Below, piece by piece: positions 8,215 through 17,597 of a DNA stretch of 64,000 bases. Within the stretch, counting starts at the first letter, position 1. The number at the start of each line of letters is the position of its first letter. This stretch comes from Sphingomonas sp. PR090111-T3T-6A (GTDB lineage: Bacteria > Pseudomonadota > Alphaproteobacteria > Sphingomonadales > Sphingomonadaceae): the NCBI RefSeq assembly GCF_000383095.1, contig NZ_AORL01000025.1:38578-102577 (forward strand), read 5' to 3'. The notes below the pieces were generated by a model. The model ran no database searches. It was not told the origin of the DNA and saw only the letters and a program-made list of their open reading frames with translations. The position numbers and the translations under genes were made by a program.

Positions 8215-9354
8215 CTACTGGCCGTAACCGACGACCGTCTCGAACATCCTCGTCAGCAGCGCGCGCTCTTCGGCTTCGATGTCCGGCCGCCATACCTCGA
8301 AGAGCAGGACGATGCGCACCTCGTCGCTGTCGTTCCACGCCTCATGCTCGATGCTGTCATCGAACAGCAGGGCCTTGAAGCGCTCCACCTTGCGCGTCTC
8401 CGCGCCCACGCGCAGGCGGCAATGCTCGGGCACGATCAAGGGAAGGTGGCAGATCAGGCGGGTGTTCAGCATGCCCGTATGCGGGGGGATGTGGGTATGG
8501 GGCCGCAGCAGCGAGAACAAGGCCATGGGGGACCGCCCCTCGATCCGCGGTATCGGCATCTCGGCCAGGATCGCCATCGTTGTGGGGCAGCGATCGGCAT
8601 TGGCGGGCACGGGCCGGCCGTCCTGCCAGAGATGGAAGGCGCTCCAGCGGGGATCGTCGAGCAGCGCATGGCCGCGATTCGGCCGGTTCGGATCGGCCTG
8701 CACATAGGGCTGGAAGCCCTCTTCCCCTTCGAGAAGGGAGCATAGTTCCGCGCATATCGCGGGCGCCGCGGCTTCCAGGTTCGCCGCCCAGTCATATTGT
8801 CCGGTCTCGAAAAAGGGCACGGGCGCGAGCCGGGGATAATAGAAGCTCGTCGGCTGCTGCGGATACGGTTGCGCCTCGCCGTTCAGGATCGCCATCGCTT
8901 CGCGGAAGCGGGCGGGAAGCGGGCCGGCCGAGCTGCCCATGACGTCGTCCAGACGCTGGCGGAATCGGTGCTGGAGCGCTCCGAGCGCGGCCCGGGCAGC
9001 CTGGAGGCGGGCGACCAGATCGGCGGAAAGGCCGCTGGCCGGCGCTCCGCCGAGCGCAAACTGATAATAATTCGCGGCCTTCCGATCATCTCCAAGCGCC
9101 GCTGCGACATCGCCCTTCATGCAGAGCGCGTAGAGATTGGCCGGTTCGGCCGCCAACACCCTGTCCAGCGCGGGATCGGCCGCCGCGTGGTCGCCGAGCA
9201 GCATCAGGGTGTGGGAAAGATAGAGCCAGGCTTGAGGGGAGACCTCCCCTTTTCCGATCGCCGCCTCGAAAACCTGTCGGGCGCGGGCCGCATCCCCAGC
9301 CTGGAGGGCGGCAATGCCCGATTGTATCAACGCGTGGGATTGCGACGATGCCAT
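8215..9354 (-). CDS. TPR-containing aspartyl/asparaginyl beta-hydroxylase-like 2OG oxygenase (locus 1)
   Basis: A 379-residue protein. Residues 1-125 hold TPR-like helical repeats (for example GDAARARQVFEAAIGKGEVSPQ and LGDHAAADPALDRVLAAEP). Residues 170-379 match the catalytic domain of human AspH: IPPHTGMLNTRL, ICHLPLIVPEHC, RVGAET and FDDSIEHEAWNDS. By hand alignment the iron histidines of AspH fall on H303 and H337. It would hydroxylate Asp or Asn side chains using Fe(II) and 2-oxoglutarate; the substrate is unknown. No signal peptide is seen, so it probably acts in the cytoplasm. It is divergent from the TPR sulfotransferase gene (117-base gap) and is a paralogue of the gene at 22061-23338. 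Confidence 0.85.
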   Translation of the reverse strand: MASSQSHALIQSGIAALQAGDAARARQVFEAAIGKGEVSPQAWLYLSHTLMLLGDHAAADPALDRVLAAEPANLYALCMKGDVAAALGDDRKAANYYQFALGGAPASGLSADLVARLQAARAALGALQHRFRQRLDDVMGSSAGPLPARFREAMAILNGEAQPYPQQPTSFYYPRLAPVPFFETGQYDWAANLEAAAPAICAELCSLLEGEEGFQPYVQADPNRPNRGHALLDDPRWSAFHLWQDGRPVPANADRCPTTMAILAEMPIPRIEGRSPMALFSLLRPHTHIPPHTGMLNTRLICHLPLIVPEHCRLRVGAETRKVERFKALLFDDSIEHEAWNDSDEVRIVLLFEVWRPDIEAEERALLTRMFETVVGYGQ

Positions 9355-9471
9355 GGCATCAGTCTAGCGCTCGCCCCCCGGACCGCAAGGAGGCGATCGG
9401 GGCTTCTCGCGCTCCAGCGATCCCGCTAGGACGAGGCCTGCCGGGGGGAAGCTGGCACCGCGGATATATGG

Positions 9472-11082
9472 ATGGTCGAGAAGAAGGCACGCGCACAGCT
9501 TCAGGCTGCGCTGGCGCGCGGCGATATACGTCAGGCTTCCATCCTGGCCGAACAGGCGATCGCCCAGGGGCATTCCGAGATACTGGTCTATCAGCTTGCC
9601 GCCATCCGCCGGGAGGATCTCGGCGACTGGGCCGGCGCGCACGGGATGCTGGCCAAGGCCTTGTCGCTCGCGCCCGGCGAGCCCGCCATCCTGTCGGAGA
9701 TCGCGGCGGTGTGGCGGCGCAGCGGCCATCCGGATCGGGCGCTCGAAATTCTGGACGCGATGGTGGCGCGGGGGCTCGATCATGCGCCGACCTGGCTGGA
9801 GCGGGGCCACGCGCTCAATGCGCGCAACGCCTATCGCGACGCCCAGGAAAGCTATCGCCGGGCCGCCCGGCTCGATCCGCAATCGGCCTCGGCATGGGCC
9901 GGCATGGCCGATACCGGGGCGCGCATCGGCGACATGGCGGCGGCCCGCGATTTTGGGGAACGGGCGCTGGCGCTCGATCCTGTGAACATCGTCGCGGCGA
10001 ATGCCGTGGCCTCCGTCGATATCGAGGAAGACCGGCCCGATGAGGCGCGCTCGAGGCTCGAGAACCTTCTGGGCCGGGTGCCCGAGGCGGAACCGGGCCT
10101 CGTGCAGTCTTGGACCCTTCTGGGCGATGCCTGCCATGCCCTCGGCCATTCCGACGCGGCCTTCGATCATTATGTCCGGGCGCAGGCCTCTTACCGGCGA
10201 ATGATGGCGCCGCTGTTCGGCGACGAGCGGCGCGGGCAGCGCGCCCTGATCCATCATGTGCAAGACCAGGTCATCGGACTGGAGCCCGCCGCCTGGCCGC
10301 CCCTGCGCCCCGACGAGACGCCGGGCCGGGCCCGCCGCCATGTCTTCCTGATGGGCTATCCGCGATCGGGCACCACGATGGTGGAAAATGTGCTCGCCAG
10401 CCTGCCCGATGTGGTTGCGCTCGAGGAAAAGCCGACGATGATCGCGACCGAGCCCCTGCTCGGCAGCGCGGACGGCGTCGCCCGTCTGGGGGAGCTGGAC
10501 CAGCACGGCGCGGACGAACTGCGCGCCGCCTATTGGAGGGCGGTGGCGGCACAGGACGTCGATGTTTCCGGCCGGACGTTCATCGACATGAATCCGATCA
10601 GGGGCATCAGCCTGCCGATCATCGCCCGGCTGTTCCCCGATGCCCGCATCGTCATCATGCGCCGCGATCCCCGCGACGTGGTGTGGAGCTGCTTTCGCCG
10701 GCACTTCACGGCCACACCCACCGGCTATGTCTTCAGCGATCTGGAAAGCGCCGCGCGTCACTACGATGCCCTGATGACGCTGATGGAGGCCTGCTTCGAA
10801 CGCCTGCCGCTGGACGTCCATATCCTGCGCTACGATGATCTGGTCTCCGATTTCGACGGCACCACGCAAAGGCTCTGCAAGTTCATCGGGCTCGAATGGG
10901 CGGCCGACGTCCATGATTTCCGGCAGACGGCGATGCGGCGGGGCGTGACGACGGCGAGCGTGCGACAGGTTCGCAAGGGGCTGTTCAATGGCACAGGCCA
11001 GTGGCGGCCCTACGCCGCGCAACTGGCGCCTGTCCTGCCGATCCTGCAGCCATGGGTGGAGCGTTTCGGTTACGCGGACTGA
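9472..11082 (+). CDS. TPR-containing sulfotransferase (locus 1)
   Basis: A 536-residue protein. TPR-type repeats fill about residues 1-245; the sulfotransferase domain spans about 285-536. The 5'-phosphosulfate-binding loop is GYPRSGTTMVENVL (295-308) and the 3'-phosphate region is RIVIMRRDPRDVVWSCFRR (392-410). Gap-free alignment of the first motif with tyrosylprotein sulfotransferases puts E319 (ALEEKP) on their catalytic glutamate. It probably transfers sulfate from PAPS to a peptide, protein or other acceptor; the acceptor is unknown. No signal peptide is seen. ATG 9472 has no strong ribosome binding site. It is divergent from the hydroxylase gene, suggesting joint control. Confidence 0.85.
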   Translation: MVEKKARAQLQAALARGDIRQASILAEQAIAQGHSEILVYQLAAIRREDLGDWAGAHGMLAKALSLAPGEPAILSEIAAVWRRSGHPDRALEILDAMVARGLDHAPTWLERGHALNARNAYRDAQESYRRAARLDPQSASAWAGMADTGARIGDMAAARDFGERALALDPVNIVAANAVASVDIEEDRPDEARSRLENLLGRVPEAEPGLVQSWTLLGDACHALGHSDAAFDHYVRAQASYRRMMAPLFGDERRGQRALIHHVQDQVIGLEPAAWPPLRPDETPGRARRHVFLMGYPRSGTTMVENVLASLPDVVALEEKPTMIATEPLLGSADGVARLGELDQHGADELRAAYWRAVAAQDVDVSGRTFIDMNPIRGISLPIIARLFPDARIVIMRRDPRDVVWSCFRRHFTATPTGYVFSDLESAARHYDALMTLMEACFERLPLDVHILRYDDLVSDFDGTTQRLCKFIGLEWAADVHDFRQTAMRRGVTTASVRQVRKGLFNGTGQWRPYAAQLAPVLPILQPWVERFGYAD

Positions 11083-11155
11083 TCCGGGGTTCGCATGGCG
11101 CCAGCGCGGCTGCCCATTGTGGAGCCATGCCGATCTGGCTTAGGGCTTCATCGTC

Positions 11156-12484
11156 ATGCCCCGGCTCATGCCCTTCCCCTGGATCGACGTCGTCATCATC
11201 CTCGCGCTCATCGTGCTGAACGGACTGTTCGCGATGAGCGAGCTTGCGATCGTCTCGTCGCGCAGCGCGCGGCTGGAGGCGATGGCCCGCACCGGACGCG
11301 CCGGCCCCCGCATCGCCCTTCGCCTGCGCGAGGACCCCGGCAAATTCCTCTCGACCGTGCAGATCGGCATCACGCTGATCGCCATCCTGTCGGGCGCTTT
11401 CTCGGGCGAGGCGCTGGGTGGGCCGGTCGCGGCGCGGCTGGAGCTTTATGCCGGTATCGGCCACAATCAGGCCGAGCATCTGGGCTTCGCGCTGGTGATC
11501 GCGGTGACGACCTACATCTCGCTGATCGCGGGCGAGCTGGTGCCCAAGCAGATCGCGCTGCGCGCGCCCGAGCCGATCGCGGCGGTGGCGGCGCGGCCGA
11601 TGGCGTGGCTGGCGCGCGCGACGGCGCCGGTGGTCTGGCTGCTTGACAAGACCAGCCTGCTGATCTTCCAGCTCATTGGCCTCGAACGCGAGCGCGACGA
11701 CCATGTGACGGCCGAGGAGCTGCACCTCGTCGTCGCCGAGGCCTCGTCGGCGGGCGTGATCGAGGAGAGCGAGCGCGCGATCATCTCGGGCGTGGTGCGC
11801 CTCGCCGACCGCCCCGTGCGCGAGGTGATGACGCCGCGCACCGACGTCGACTGGATCGACATCGACGCCAGCCATGACGAGATTCGCGAAATCGTCGGCG
11901 AGACGCAGCACAGCCGCCTGCCGGTGGCCGAAGGGTCGGTCGACAGCATCGTCGGCGTGGTGCGCCTGCGCGATCTGCTGATGGCGCTGATGGAGGGCCG
12001 GTCGATCGATCTGCGCGCGATGATGCGCCCCGTCCCCTCGGTGCCCGACCGCATGGATGCGATGGACGCGCTCGCCGTGCTGCGCGACGCCGAGGTGCCG
12101 CTGGCGCTGGTCCATGACGAATATGGCCATTTCGACGGGCTGGTGACGCCGGGCGGCCTGCTCGCGGCGATCGCGGGCACCTTCGTCTCCGATCAGGAGG
12201 AGGGGCACGACCCCGCGCTGGTCGAGCGCGAGGATGGCAGCCACCTCGTCTCGGGTGCGCTCTCGGCCGACGCGATGGCGGAGCGGCTGGGCATCGATCT
12301 GCCCGAGGACCGCGACTATGCGACCGCCGCCGGCTTCGCCCTGTCGGTGCTGCGCCATCTGCCCGAGACGGGCGAGCATTTCGACTATGGCGACTGGCGC
12401 TTCGAGATCGTCGACATGGACGGCCGGCGCGTCGACAAGTTGCTGGCGAGCCCCCGCCGCCGCGCCGGTCCGGTCGAGGCTTAG
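11156..12484 (+). CDS. CNNM/CorC-type membrane protein with CBS pair (hemolysin C family)
   Basis: A 442-residue inner-membrane protein. A DUF21/CNNM transmembrane domain covers about residues 1-190 (hydrophobic segments VVIILALIVLNGLFAMSE, FLSTVQIGITLIAILSG, ALVIAVTTYISLIAGELVPKQ). Two CBS motifs follow (about 205-330: REVMTPRTDVDWIDID and MMRPVPSVPDRMDAMDAL), then a CorC_HlyC transporter-associated domain (about 355-435). Family members handle magnesium, cobalt or other divalent ions; the older name hemolysin is misleading. ATG 11156 is used; another ATG four codons later is possible. Its stop overlaps the end of the convergent helix-hairpin-helix gene. Confidence 0.87.
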   Translation: MPRLMPFPWIDVVIILALIVLNGLFAMSELAIVSSRSARLEAMARTGRAGPRIALRLREDPGKFLSTVQIGITLIAILSGAFSGEALGGPVAARLELYAGIGHNQAEHLGFALVIAVTTYISLIAGELVPKQIALRAPEPIAAVAARPMAWLARATAPVVWLLDKTSLLIFQLIGLERERDDHVTAEELHLVVAEASSAGVIEESERAIISGVVRLADRPVREVMTPRTDVDWIDIDASHDEIREIVGETQHSRLPVAEGSVDSIVGVVRLRDLLMALMEGRSIDLRAMMRPVPSVPDRMDAMDALAVLRDAEVPLALVHDEYGHFDGLVTPGGLLAAIAGTFVSDQEEGHDPALVEREDGSHLVSGALSADAMAERLGIDLPEDRDYATAAGFALSVLRHLPETGEHFDYGDWRFEIVDMDGRRVDKLLASPRRRAGPVEA

Positions 12485-12984
12485 CCGAGCTTCCCGAAGG
12501 TCGCCTCGAAGCCGGCGACGTCGCCGGTGGCGAGGAACTTCGCCTGCTCGACCCAGCGATCACGCACGATGCGGCCCTTGAAATTGCCCATCTGCGCGTC
12601 GACGCGGGCAATGTCGCCCTCGCTCCATGCCGCGATCTGCTCGTAGCGGGTGACGCCGAGCGCGTTCAGCGCCGCCTCCGCCTTGGGGCCGAGGCCCTTC
12701 AGGCGGGTGAGCGGATCGGCCGGGCCGGCGGGCGCCTCGGCGACGGGAACGGGAGCCGGCGCCAGTTCGGCGGTGGCGAGGCCGGTGGTCGTGGCCGGCG
12801 CGCCGGGTTCGGGCAGCGGTTCGTCGGTGGCGATGGGCGACAGCTCGGTCGCGGGCTTCACCATGGCGATGCCGTCGTCGGCCGGCCCCTCGACGGACTT
12901 GCGGCCGGTGCGCGCGAGCAGCACCAGCACAAGCACCAGCAGGACAAGCGCGGCGCCGATGATGACGAGCGTGCTAGTGGACAT
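12481..12984 (-). CDS. Membrane-anchored helix-hairpin-helix protein
   Basis: A 167-residue protein with one N-terminal transmembrane helix (LVIIGAALVLLVLVLVLLA), a Pro/Ala-rich linker (about 30-88) and a C-terminal domain beginning DPLTRLKGLGPKAEAALNALGV and continuing YEQIAAWSEGDIARVD and GRIVRDRWVEQA. That module is the helix-hairpin-helix 'flap endonuclease-1-like' domain also found at the C-terminus of some NuoE and L21 proteins. Nucleic-acid binding is possible but not shown. The coding ends of this gene and the CNNM gene overlap by four bases. purD lies upstream on the same strand across a 60-base gap. Confidence 0.72.
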   Translation of the reverse strand: MSTSTLVIIGAALVLLVLVLVLLARTGRKSVEGPADDGIAMVKPATELSPIATDEPLPEPGAPATTTGLATAELAPAPVPVAEAPAGPADPLTRLKGLGPKAEAALNALGVTRYEQIAAWSEGDIARVDAQMGNFKGRIVRDRWVEQAKFLATGDVAGFEATFGKLG

Positions 12985-13044
12985 ACTCTACCCCGTTGGA
13001 ATGGCTTTGCCCGAGACTGCCGCGCCGATGCGCCGGGCGCAACC

Positions 13045-14313
13045 TCAGCCCCGCGCGATCTCGCGCCAGCCGATGTCGCGGCGGCAGAAGCCGGTCGGGA
13101 AGTCGATGGCGTCGACCGCGCGATAGGCGGCCGCCTGCGCTTCCGCCACGGTGTCGCCGAGCGCCGTCACGGCGAGCACACGCCCGCCGGCCGCGACCAG
13201 CCCCGAGGCCTCGGCGCGGGTGCCTGCGTGGAAGACCTGCGCGCCGCTCGCCTTGGCGGCATCGACGCCCTTGATCGCGCCGCCCGTCTCGGGCGTGCCG
13301 GGATAGTTGTTGGCGGCCATCACCACGGTGAGCGCGGCCTGATCCTTCCAGCGGACCGGGCGATCCTCCAGCGTGCCGCTCGCGGCGGCATGGAGCAGCG
13401 GCAGCAGATCCTCGTCGAGGCGCATCATCAGCACCTGGCATTCGGGATCGCCGAAGCGGACATTATATTCGATGAGCTTGGGGCCATGCGTCGTCAGCAT
13501 CAGGCCTGCGAACAGCACGCCGGTGAAGGGCGTGCCCGCCGCCGCCATCCCCGCGATCGAGGGGCGGACGATCTCGTCCATCACGCGCGCTTCCAGCTCG
13601 GGGGTGAGCGCGCGGGTCGGCGAGTAGGCGCCCATGCCGCCGGTGTTGGGGCCGGTGTCGCCGTCGCCGACGCGCTTGTGATCCTGCGCGGAGCCCAGCG
13701 CGAGCACGGTCTTGCCGTCGGACAGCGCGAAGAAGGAGACTTCCTCGCCCTCCAGAAACTCCTCGATGACGAGGCTCGCCCCCGCCGATCCGAAGCGGCC
13801 GCCGATCATGTCGTCGATCGCGGCTTCGGCTTCGGCCGTGGTGGTGGCGATGATGACGCCCTTGCCCGCCGCGAGCCCGTCCGCCTTGATGACCACTGGC
13901 AGGCCGAAGCGCGGCAGCGCGCCCTTGGCCTCGGCCGCGTTGGTGAAGCTCGCATAAGCTGCGGTGGGGACGTTCGCGCGGTCGCACAGCGCCTTGGTGA
14001 AGCCCTTGGACCCTTCGAGCCGGGCGGCCGCCTTCGACGGGCCGAACACCGCGATGCCGGCGGTGCGCAGCGTGTCGGCGAGGCCTTCGACCAGCGGCTG
14101 CTCGGGGCCGATCACGACCAGATCGATCTCCGCCTCGCGGGCGAAATCGACAATGGCTTCCTGATCGCTCAGCGGCAGCGGCACCAGTGCCGCATGATGC
14201 CCTATTCCCGGATTGCCCGGCGCGGCATAGAGCGTCCCCAGGAGCGGCGATTGCGCCAGCTTCCAGGCAAGCGCATGTTCGCGGCCTCCCGAGCCCAGTA
14301 GCAGGACGTTCAT
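13045..14313 (-). CDS. purD: Phosphoribosylamine-glycine ligase
   Basis: A 422-residue ATP-grasp enzyme that makes glycinamide ribonucleotide in purine synthesis. [19 protein letters not shown] is the PurD N-terminal nucleotide fold; [18 protein letters not shown], the ATP-grasp loop [14 protein letters not shown] and VRFGDPECQ are all diagnostic. The start is the ATG at 14311-14313, with GGAAGGGG at a suitable distance; an in-frame GTG two codons earlier is less likely. The start codon overlaps the xseA start on the other strand by two bases, so each gene's 5' signals lie inside the other gene. Confidence 0.95.
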   Translation of the reverse strand: MNVLLLGSGGREHALAWKLAQSPLLGTLYAAPGNPGIGHHAALVPLPLSDQEAIVDFAREAEIDLVVIGPEQPLVEGLADTLRTAGIAVFGPSKAAARLEGSKGFTKALCDRANVPTAAYASFTNAAEAKGALPRFGLPVVIKADGLAAGKGVIIATTTAEAEAAIDDMIGGRFGSAGASLVIEEFLEGEEVSFFALSDGKTVLALGSAQDHKRVGDGDTGPNTGGMGAYSPTRALTPELEARVMDEIVRPSIAGMAAAGTPFTGVLFAGLMLTTHGPKLIEYNVRFGDPECQVLMMRLDEDLLPLLHAAASGTLEDRPVRWKDQAALTVVMAANNYPGTPETGGAIKGVDAAKASGAQVFHAGTRAEASGLVAAGGRVLAVTALGDTVAEAQAAAYRAVDAIDFPTGFCRRDIGWREIARG

Positions 14314-15826
14314 GGTCACCCCTTCCGATTACCCTACCGGCGCGCTCCTAGCGGACGAGACGCCGGGCGACAACGCGCCCGCCCTCTCTGTCTCCGAACT
14401 CTCGGGCGCGCTCAAGCGGACGGTGGAGGATCGCTTCGGCCATGTCCGCGTGCGCGGCGAGATCTCGGGGTTCAAGCGCCATGTCTCGGGCCATTGCTAC
14501 ATGGCCTTGAAGGACGACAAGGCGGTGATCGACGGCGTGATCTGGAAGGGGCAGGCGGCGAGCCTCCGCTTCCGCCCCGAAGACGGCATCGAGGTGATCG
14601 CGACGGGCAAGCTCACCACCTATCCCGGCCGCTCGAAATACCAGATCATCATCGACCGGATGGAGCTGGCGGGTCAGGGCGCGCTGATGGCGCTGCTCGA
14701 CAAGCGCCGCCGGATGCTGGCCGCGGAAGGGCTGTTCGACGAGGAGCGCAAGGTCGCCCTCCCCTTCGTGCCGCGCGTGATCGGCGTCGTGACCTCGCCG
14801 ACGGGGGCGGTGATCCGCGACATCCTCCACCGCCTCGCCGACCGCTTCCCGAGCCAAGTGCTGGTCTGGGGCGTGCCCGTGCAGGGCGAGGGCGCGGCCG
14901 AGAAGGTGGCGGCGGCGGTCAACGGCTTCTCCGCCATGGCGGAGGGCGGCCCCCTGCCCCGGCCCGACCTCGTCATCGTCGCGCGTGGCGGCGGCTCGAT
15001 CGAGGATCTGTGGGCGTTCAACGAGGAGGTGGTGGTGCGCGCCGTCGCCGCCTGCACCATCCCGATCATCTCGGCGGTGGGCCACGAGACCGACACCACG
15101 CTCTGCGACTTCGCCGCCGACCGCCGCGCGCCGACGCCGACCGCCGCCGCCGAGATGGCGGTGCCGGTGCGGGCCGAGCTGCTCGGCTATCTCGACACGC
15201 TCGGCCATCGCTCGATGCGGTGCGCGCGGCGCTATCATGAGCGTGGGGCCGAGCGCTTCACCGCGACCGCGCGCCGGCTGCCGACGCCCGATACGCTGCT
15301 CGGGCCGCAGCGCCAGAAGCTCGACGATCTCGGCGAGCGCCTGCCGCGCGCCCTGTCGCAGCGGCTGGCGGTGGCGCGCGGCGACCTCGCCCATGCGGCA
15401 GGCGCGCTGCGGCCGCGCCTTCTCGGCCAGCGGGTCGAGCGCGAGCGGGCGACGCTGGACCGGCTCGGCCGCGATCTCGCGCGCTCGGCGGCGGTGCCCG
15501 TGGCCGATGCGGCGCGCAAGCTCGACCGGATGCCGCTCCGCCCGACGCTGGTGACGGGACGGCTGGCCGAGGCACGCGCGAAGCTCGACGCGCTGTGGCG
15601 CGTGGCGCAGAGCCTCAACCCCGATCTCGTGCTCCGGCGCGGCTATGCGCGGGTCGAGGCCGAGGGGCATGTCGTCGACAGCGCAGCGAAGGCGGAAGCG
15701 GTCGGCGCGATGCGGCTGATCTTTGCTGACGGCGGCGTGAACGTCGTCGCCACCGACGCGCCGCCGCCGTCGCGTCCGAAGCCCCGGCCGCCGCGCGACC
15801 CTTCCCTTCAGCCGCAGCTGTTCTAA
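14312..15826 (+). CDS. xseA: Exodeoxyribonuclease VII large subunit
   Basis: A 504-residue subunit of the single-strand-specific exonuclease VII. An N-terminal OB fold (about 25-125: [37 protein letters not shown]) is followed by the catalytic domain with [30 protein letters not shown] and [15 protein letters not shown]. The C-terminal helical region and RRGYARV motif are also typical. XseB is not in the window. ATG 14312 has an AGGA site six bases upstream that lies within purD; a shorter start has no better signal. It precedes DUF2093 and M23 peptidase genes on the same strand. Confidence 0.95.
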   Translation: MVTPSDYPTGALLADETPGDNAPALSVSELSGALKRTVEDRFGHVRVRGEISGFKRHVSGHCYMALKDDKAVIDGVIWKGQAASLRFRPEDGIEVIATGKLTTYPGRSKYQIIIDRMELAGQGALMALLDKRRRMLAAEGLFDEERKVALPFVPRVIGVVTSPTGAVIRDILHRLADRFPSQVLVWGVPVQGEGAAEKVAAAVNGFSAMAEGGPLPRPDLVIVARGGGSIEDLWAFNEEVVVRAVAACTIPIISAVGHETDTTLCDFAADRRAPTPTAAAEMAVPVRAELLGYLDTLGHRSMRCARRYHERGAERFTATARRLPTPDTLLGPQRQKLDDLGERLPRALSQRLAVARGDLAHAAGALRPRLLGQRVERERATLDRLGRDLARSAAVPVADAARKLDRMPLRPTLVTGRLAEARAKLDALWRVAQSLNPDLVLRRGYARVEAEGHVVDSAAKAEAVGAMRLIFADGGVNVVATDAPPPSRPKPRPPRDPSLQPQLF

Positions 15827-15848
15827 ATCGGGGTTTCAGGAAAAGGAT

Positions 15849-16055
15849 ATGCCCATGCTCATGTCGCAAAGCGGCCGGGAGGCGCGGTTGCGCTATCTCG
15901 CCAACAGCTTCCGGGTGCTCGTTCCCGGCGATCACGTCACCTGCGCGGTGTCGGGGGAGAAGATTCCGCTCGACCGGCTGCGCTATTGGAGCGTCGAGCG
16001 GCAGGAGGCCTATGCCTCGGCCGAGATGTCCACCAAGGCGGAACTGAAGGGCTGA
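15849..16055 (+). CDS. DUF2093 family protein
   Basis: A 68-residue cytoplasmic protein matching DUF2093, a small alphaproteobacterial family: RYLANSFRVLVPGDHVTCAVSG followed by IPLDRLRYWSVERQEAY. The single CAVSG cysteine and the LRYW motif are conserved family marks as I recall them. No function is known. AAAAGGAT precedes the ATG at 15849. It lies 22 bases after xseA, and its stop codon overlaps the start of the M23 gene by one base (TGATG), so the three are likely one transcript with coupled translation. Confidence 0.85.
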   Translation: MPMLMSQSGREARLRYLANSFRVLVPGDHVTCAVSGEKIPLDRLRYWSVERQEAYASAEMSTKAELKG

Positions 16056-16984
16056 TGCGGGCGAGGGGGGCGATCACCGCCGGCACGCTGCTCGTTCTGG
16101 CGGCGTGTGCCGCCTCCCGGCCCCAGCCGAAAGCGCCGCCGGAGCCGCCGCCCGCGCCGCGCCCGGCCGTGCAACTTCCCGTGGCGCCGGCAAGCGGGGG
16201 CGCGAGCTTCTCCTTCCAGGGGACGATGAGCCAGGGCGGCATGCTGATCGGCACTGCACCCGGCGGAACCGTCTCGCTGGTGCTCGACGGCGCCGACGTA
16301 CCGCTCAGCGCCGATGGCCGCTTCCTGGTCGCCTTCGGGCGCGATCATGGTCCCGCCGCCACTCTCACCGCGACGCGTCGCGACGGCACCACCGTGGTCG
16401 ACCGTCTCGCCGTGGCGCCGCGCGACTGGCGGATCGAGGCGCTGCCCATCCCCAAATATCAGCAGCCGCCGGAGGAGTTCCTCCGTATCCGCGCCGGCGA
16501 GCTGGCGCAGATCAAGGCGGCGCGCGAAACCGTGACGACGATCCGGAGCGATGGCTGGCGCGAGCATTTCATCTGGCCGGCGATCGGCCGCGTCTCCGGG
16601 GCGTTCGGGGCGCAGCGCGTCTACAAGGGCGAGAAGGGCAGCTTCCATTCCGGCGAGGACATCGCCGTGCCGCAGGGAACGCCGATCCGCGCGCCGGCGG
16701 ACGGCGTGGTGGTGCTCGCGGCGTCGGGCGATCCCTTCACGCTGGAGGGGCATCTGCTGATGGTCGGCCACGGCATGGGGCTCGACAGCGCCTTCCTGCA
16801 CCTCAGCCATATCGACGTGAAGGTGGGCGATGTCGTCCGCCAGGGGCAGGTGATCGGCGAGAGCGGGATGACCGGCCGCGCCACGGGCCCCCACCTCCAT
16901 TGGGCGCTCACCTGGCGCGGCGAGCGGATCGATCCCAAGCTGGTGGCGGGGGAAATGCCGGCGAACGCGGTTAGTGGACCCTGA
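16055..16984 (+). CDS. M23-family peptidase lipoprotein (LytM/NlpD-like)
   Basis: A 309-residue envelope protein. The signal has a lipobox LAAC (15-18), followed by a proline-rich linker. The C-terminal LytM domain keeps the zinc ligands H198 and D202 (FHSGED) and the HLH pair H280/H282 (GPHLHW), so it should be an active peptidoglycan endopeptidase rather than a degenerate activator. A beta-rich middle region (about 50-130) is unassigned. The start is the ATG overlapping the DUF2093 stop; an in-frame ORF extension upstream would run through DUF2093. The last 14 bases overlap the convergent gene at 16971-17504. Confidence 0.88.
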   Translation: MRARGAITAGTLLVLAACAASRPQPKAPPEPPPAPRPAVQLPVAPASGGASFSFQGTMSQGGMLIGTAPGGTVSLVLDGADVPLSADGRFLVAFGRDHGPAATLTATRRDGTTVVDRLAVAPRDWRIEALPIPKYQQPPEEFLRIRAGELAQIKAARETVTTIRSDGWREHFIWPAIGRVSGAFGAQRVYKGEKGSFHSGEDIAVPQGTPIRAPADGVVVLAASGDPFTLEGHLLMVGHGMGLDSAFLHLSHIDVKVGDVVRQGQVIGESGMTGRATGPHLHWALTWRGERIDPKLVAGEMPANAVSGP

Positions 16985-17504
16985 TCGCGCGGAAGGCGCG
17001 GCCCTTGCCGACCTTGACGAAATATGTGCCGAGCAGGCCCTTGTGGATGTGGACGTTCGCGCCGACGGCCGGGCGCTCCTCAAGCGGATCGGTGTTCCGC
17101 CACGTCGCATCGCCTTCGGCCAGCACGAAATCCCAATGATCGTAGCCGGCGCCGTGCACCGCGCGAATCGTGCTGTCCAGCGTGGTCGCTTCCGGTGAGT
17201 TGTCATCTTCCTTGTCGAGCCCGAAGGCCGTCAGATTGGGAAGCGAGAAGCCGAACAGGGAACGGCGGGTCCGCTTCATCTCCTCCTTGTTGATCACCGT
17301 GATGTCGCGCTGGGCGAGCGCCGTATCGAGCGCTTCGGCCTCCTTGTCGTAGCAGGCGAGTCGCTCCGCATTCGCCGAAATGCTCCGGCAGTGGCTGATG
17401 GCGGCAACAGGACTCGCCACATCCTGTGGTGCGGCTGCCGCGTCGGCCGCGGACGAGAGGGCGAGGATCGATAGCGAGGCGGCGAGATATTTGAGGGAGG
17501 CCAT
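16971..17504 (-). CDS. Secreted protein of unknown function
   Basis: A 177-residue protein with a signal peptide (MASLKYLAASLSILALSSAADA). Just after it comes HCRSISANAERLACYDKEAEAL, a C-x-x-I...RLxCYD pattern seen in several periplasmic proteins, where the two cysteines may form a disulfide. The rest includes SLFGFSLPNLTAFGLD and a C-terminal domain (about 105-177) of predicted beta strands (HWDFVLAEGDATWR, YFVKVGKGRAFRAIRV). I cannot assign a family or function. It is divergent from the TonB-dependent receptor across a 242-base gap and convergent with the M23 gene. Confidence 0.65.
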   Translation of the reverse strand: MASLKYLAASLSILALSSAADAAAAPQDVASPVAAISHCRSISANAERLACYDKEAEALDTALAQRDITVINKEEMKRTRRSLFGFSLPNLTAFGLDKEDDNSPEATTLDSTIRAVHGAGYDHWDFVLAEGDATWRNTDPLEERPAVGANVHIHKGLLGTYFVKVGKGRAFRAIRVH

Positions 17505-17556
17505 GGAAACCCCTTGGGTTCGTTTCTTTCTCCTCGTCCCCTAGCACGGCATTTTC

Positions 17557-17597
17557 GTGTCGCAAAAGCGAGCAGACCTGTTGCGGAAATGCGACAC
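17557..17597. promoter_or_regulatory. Perfect 8-bp inverted repeat in the divergent region before the TonB receptor
   Basis: GTGTCGCA (17557-17564) and TGCGACAC (17590-17597) are exact reverse complements separated by 25 bases, a centre spacing of 33 bases or about three helical turns. It sits between the secreted protein gene and the receptor gene and could be an operator. No minus-35/minus-10 pair could be assigned with confidence. The rest of the 17505-17746 gap shows nothing else I can name. Confidence 0.35.
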
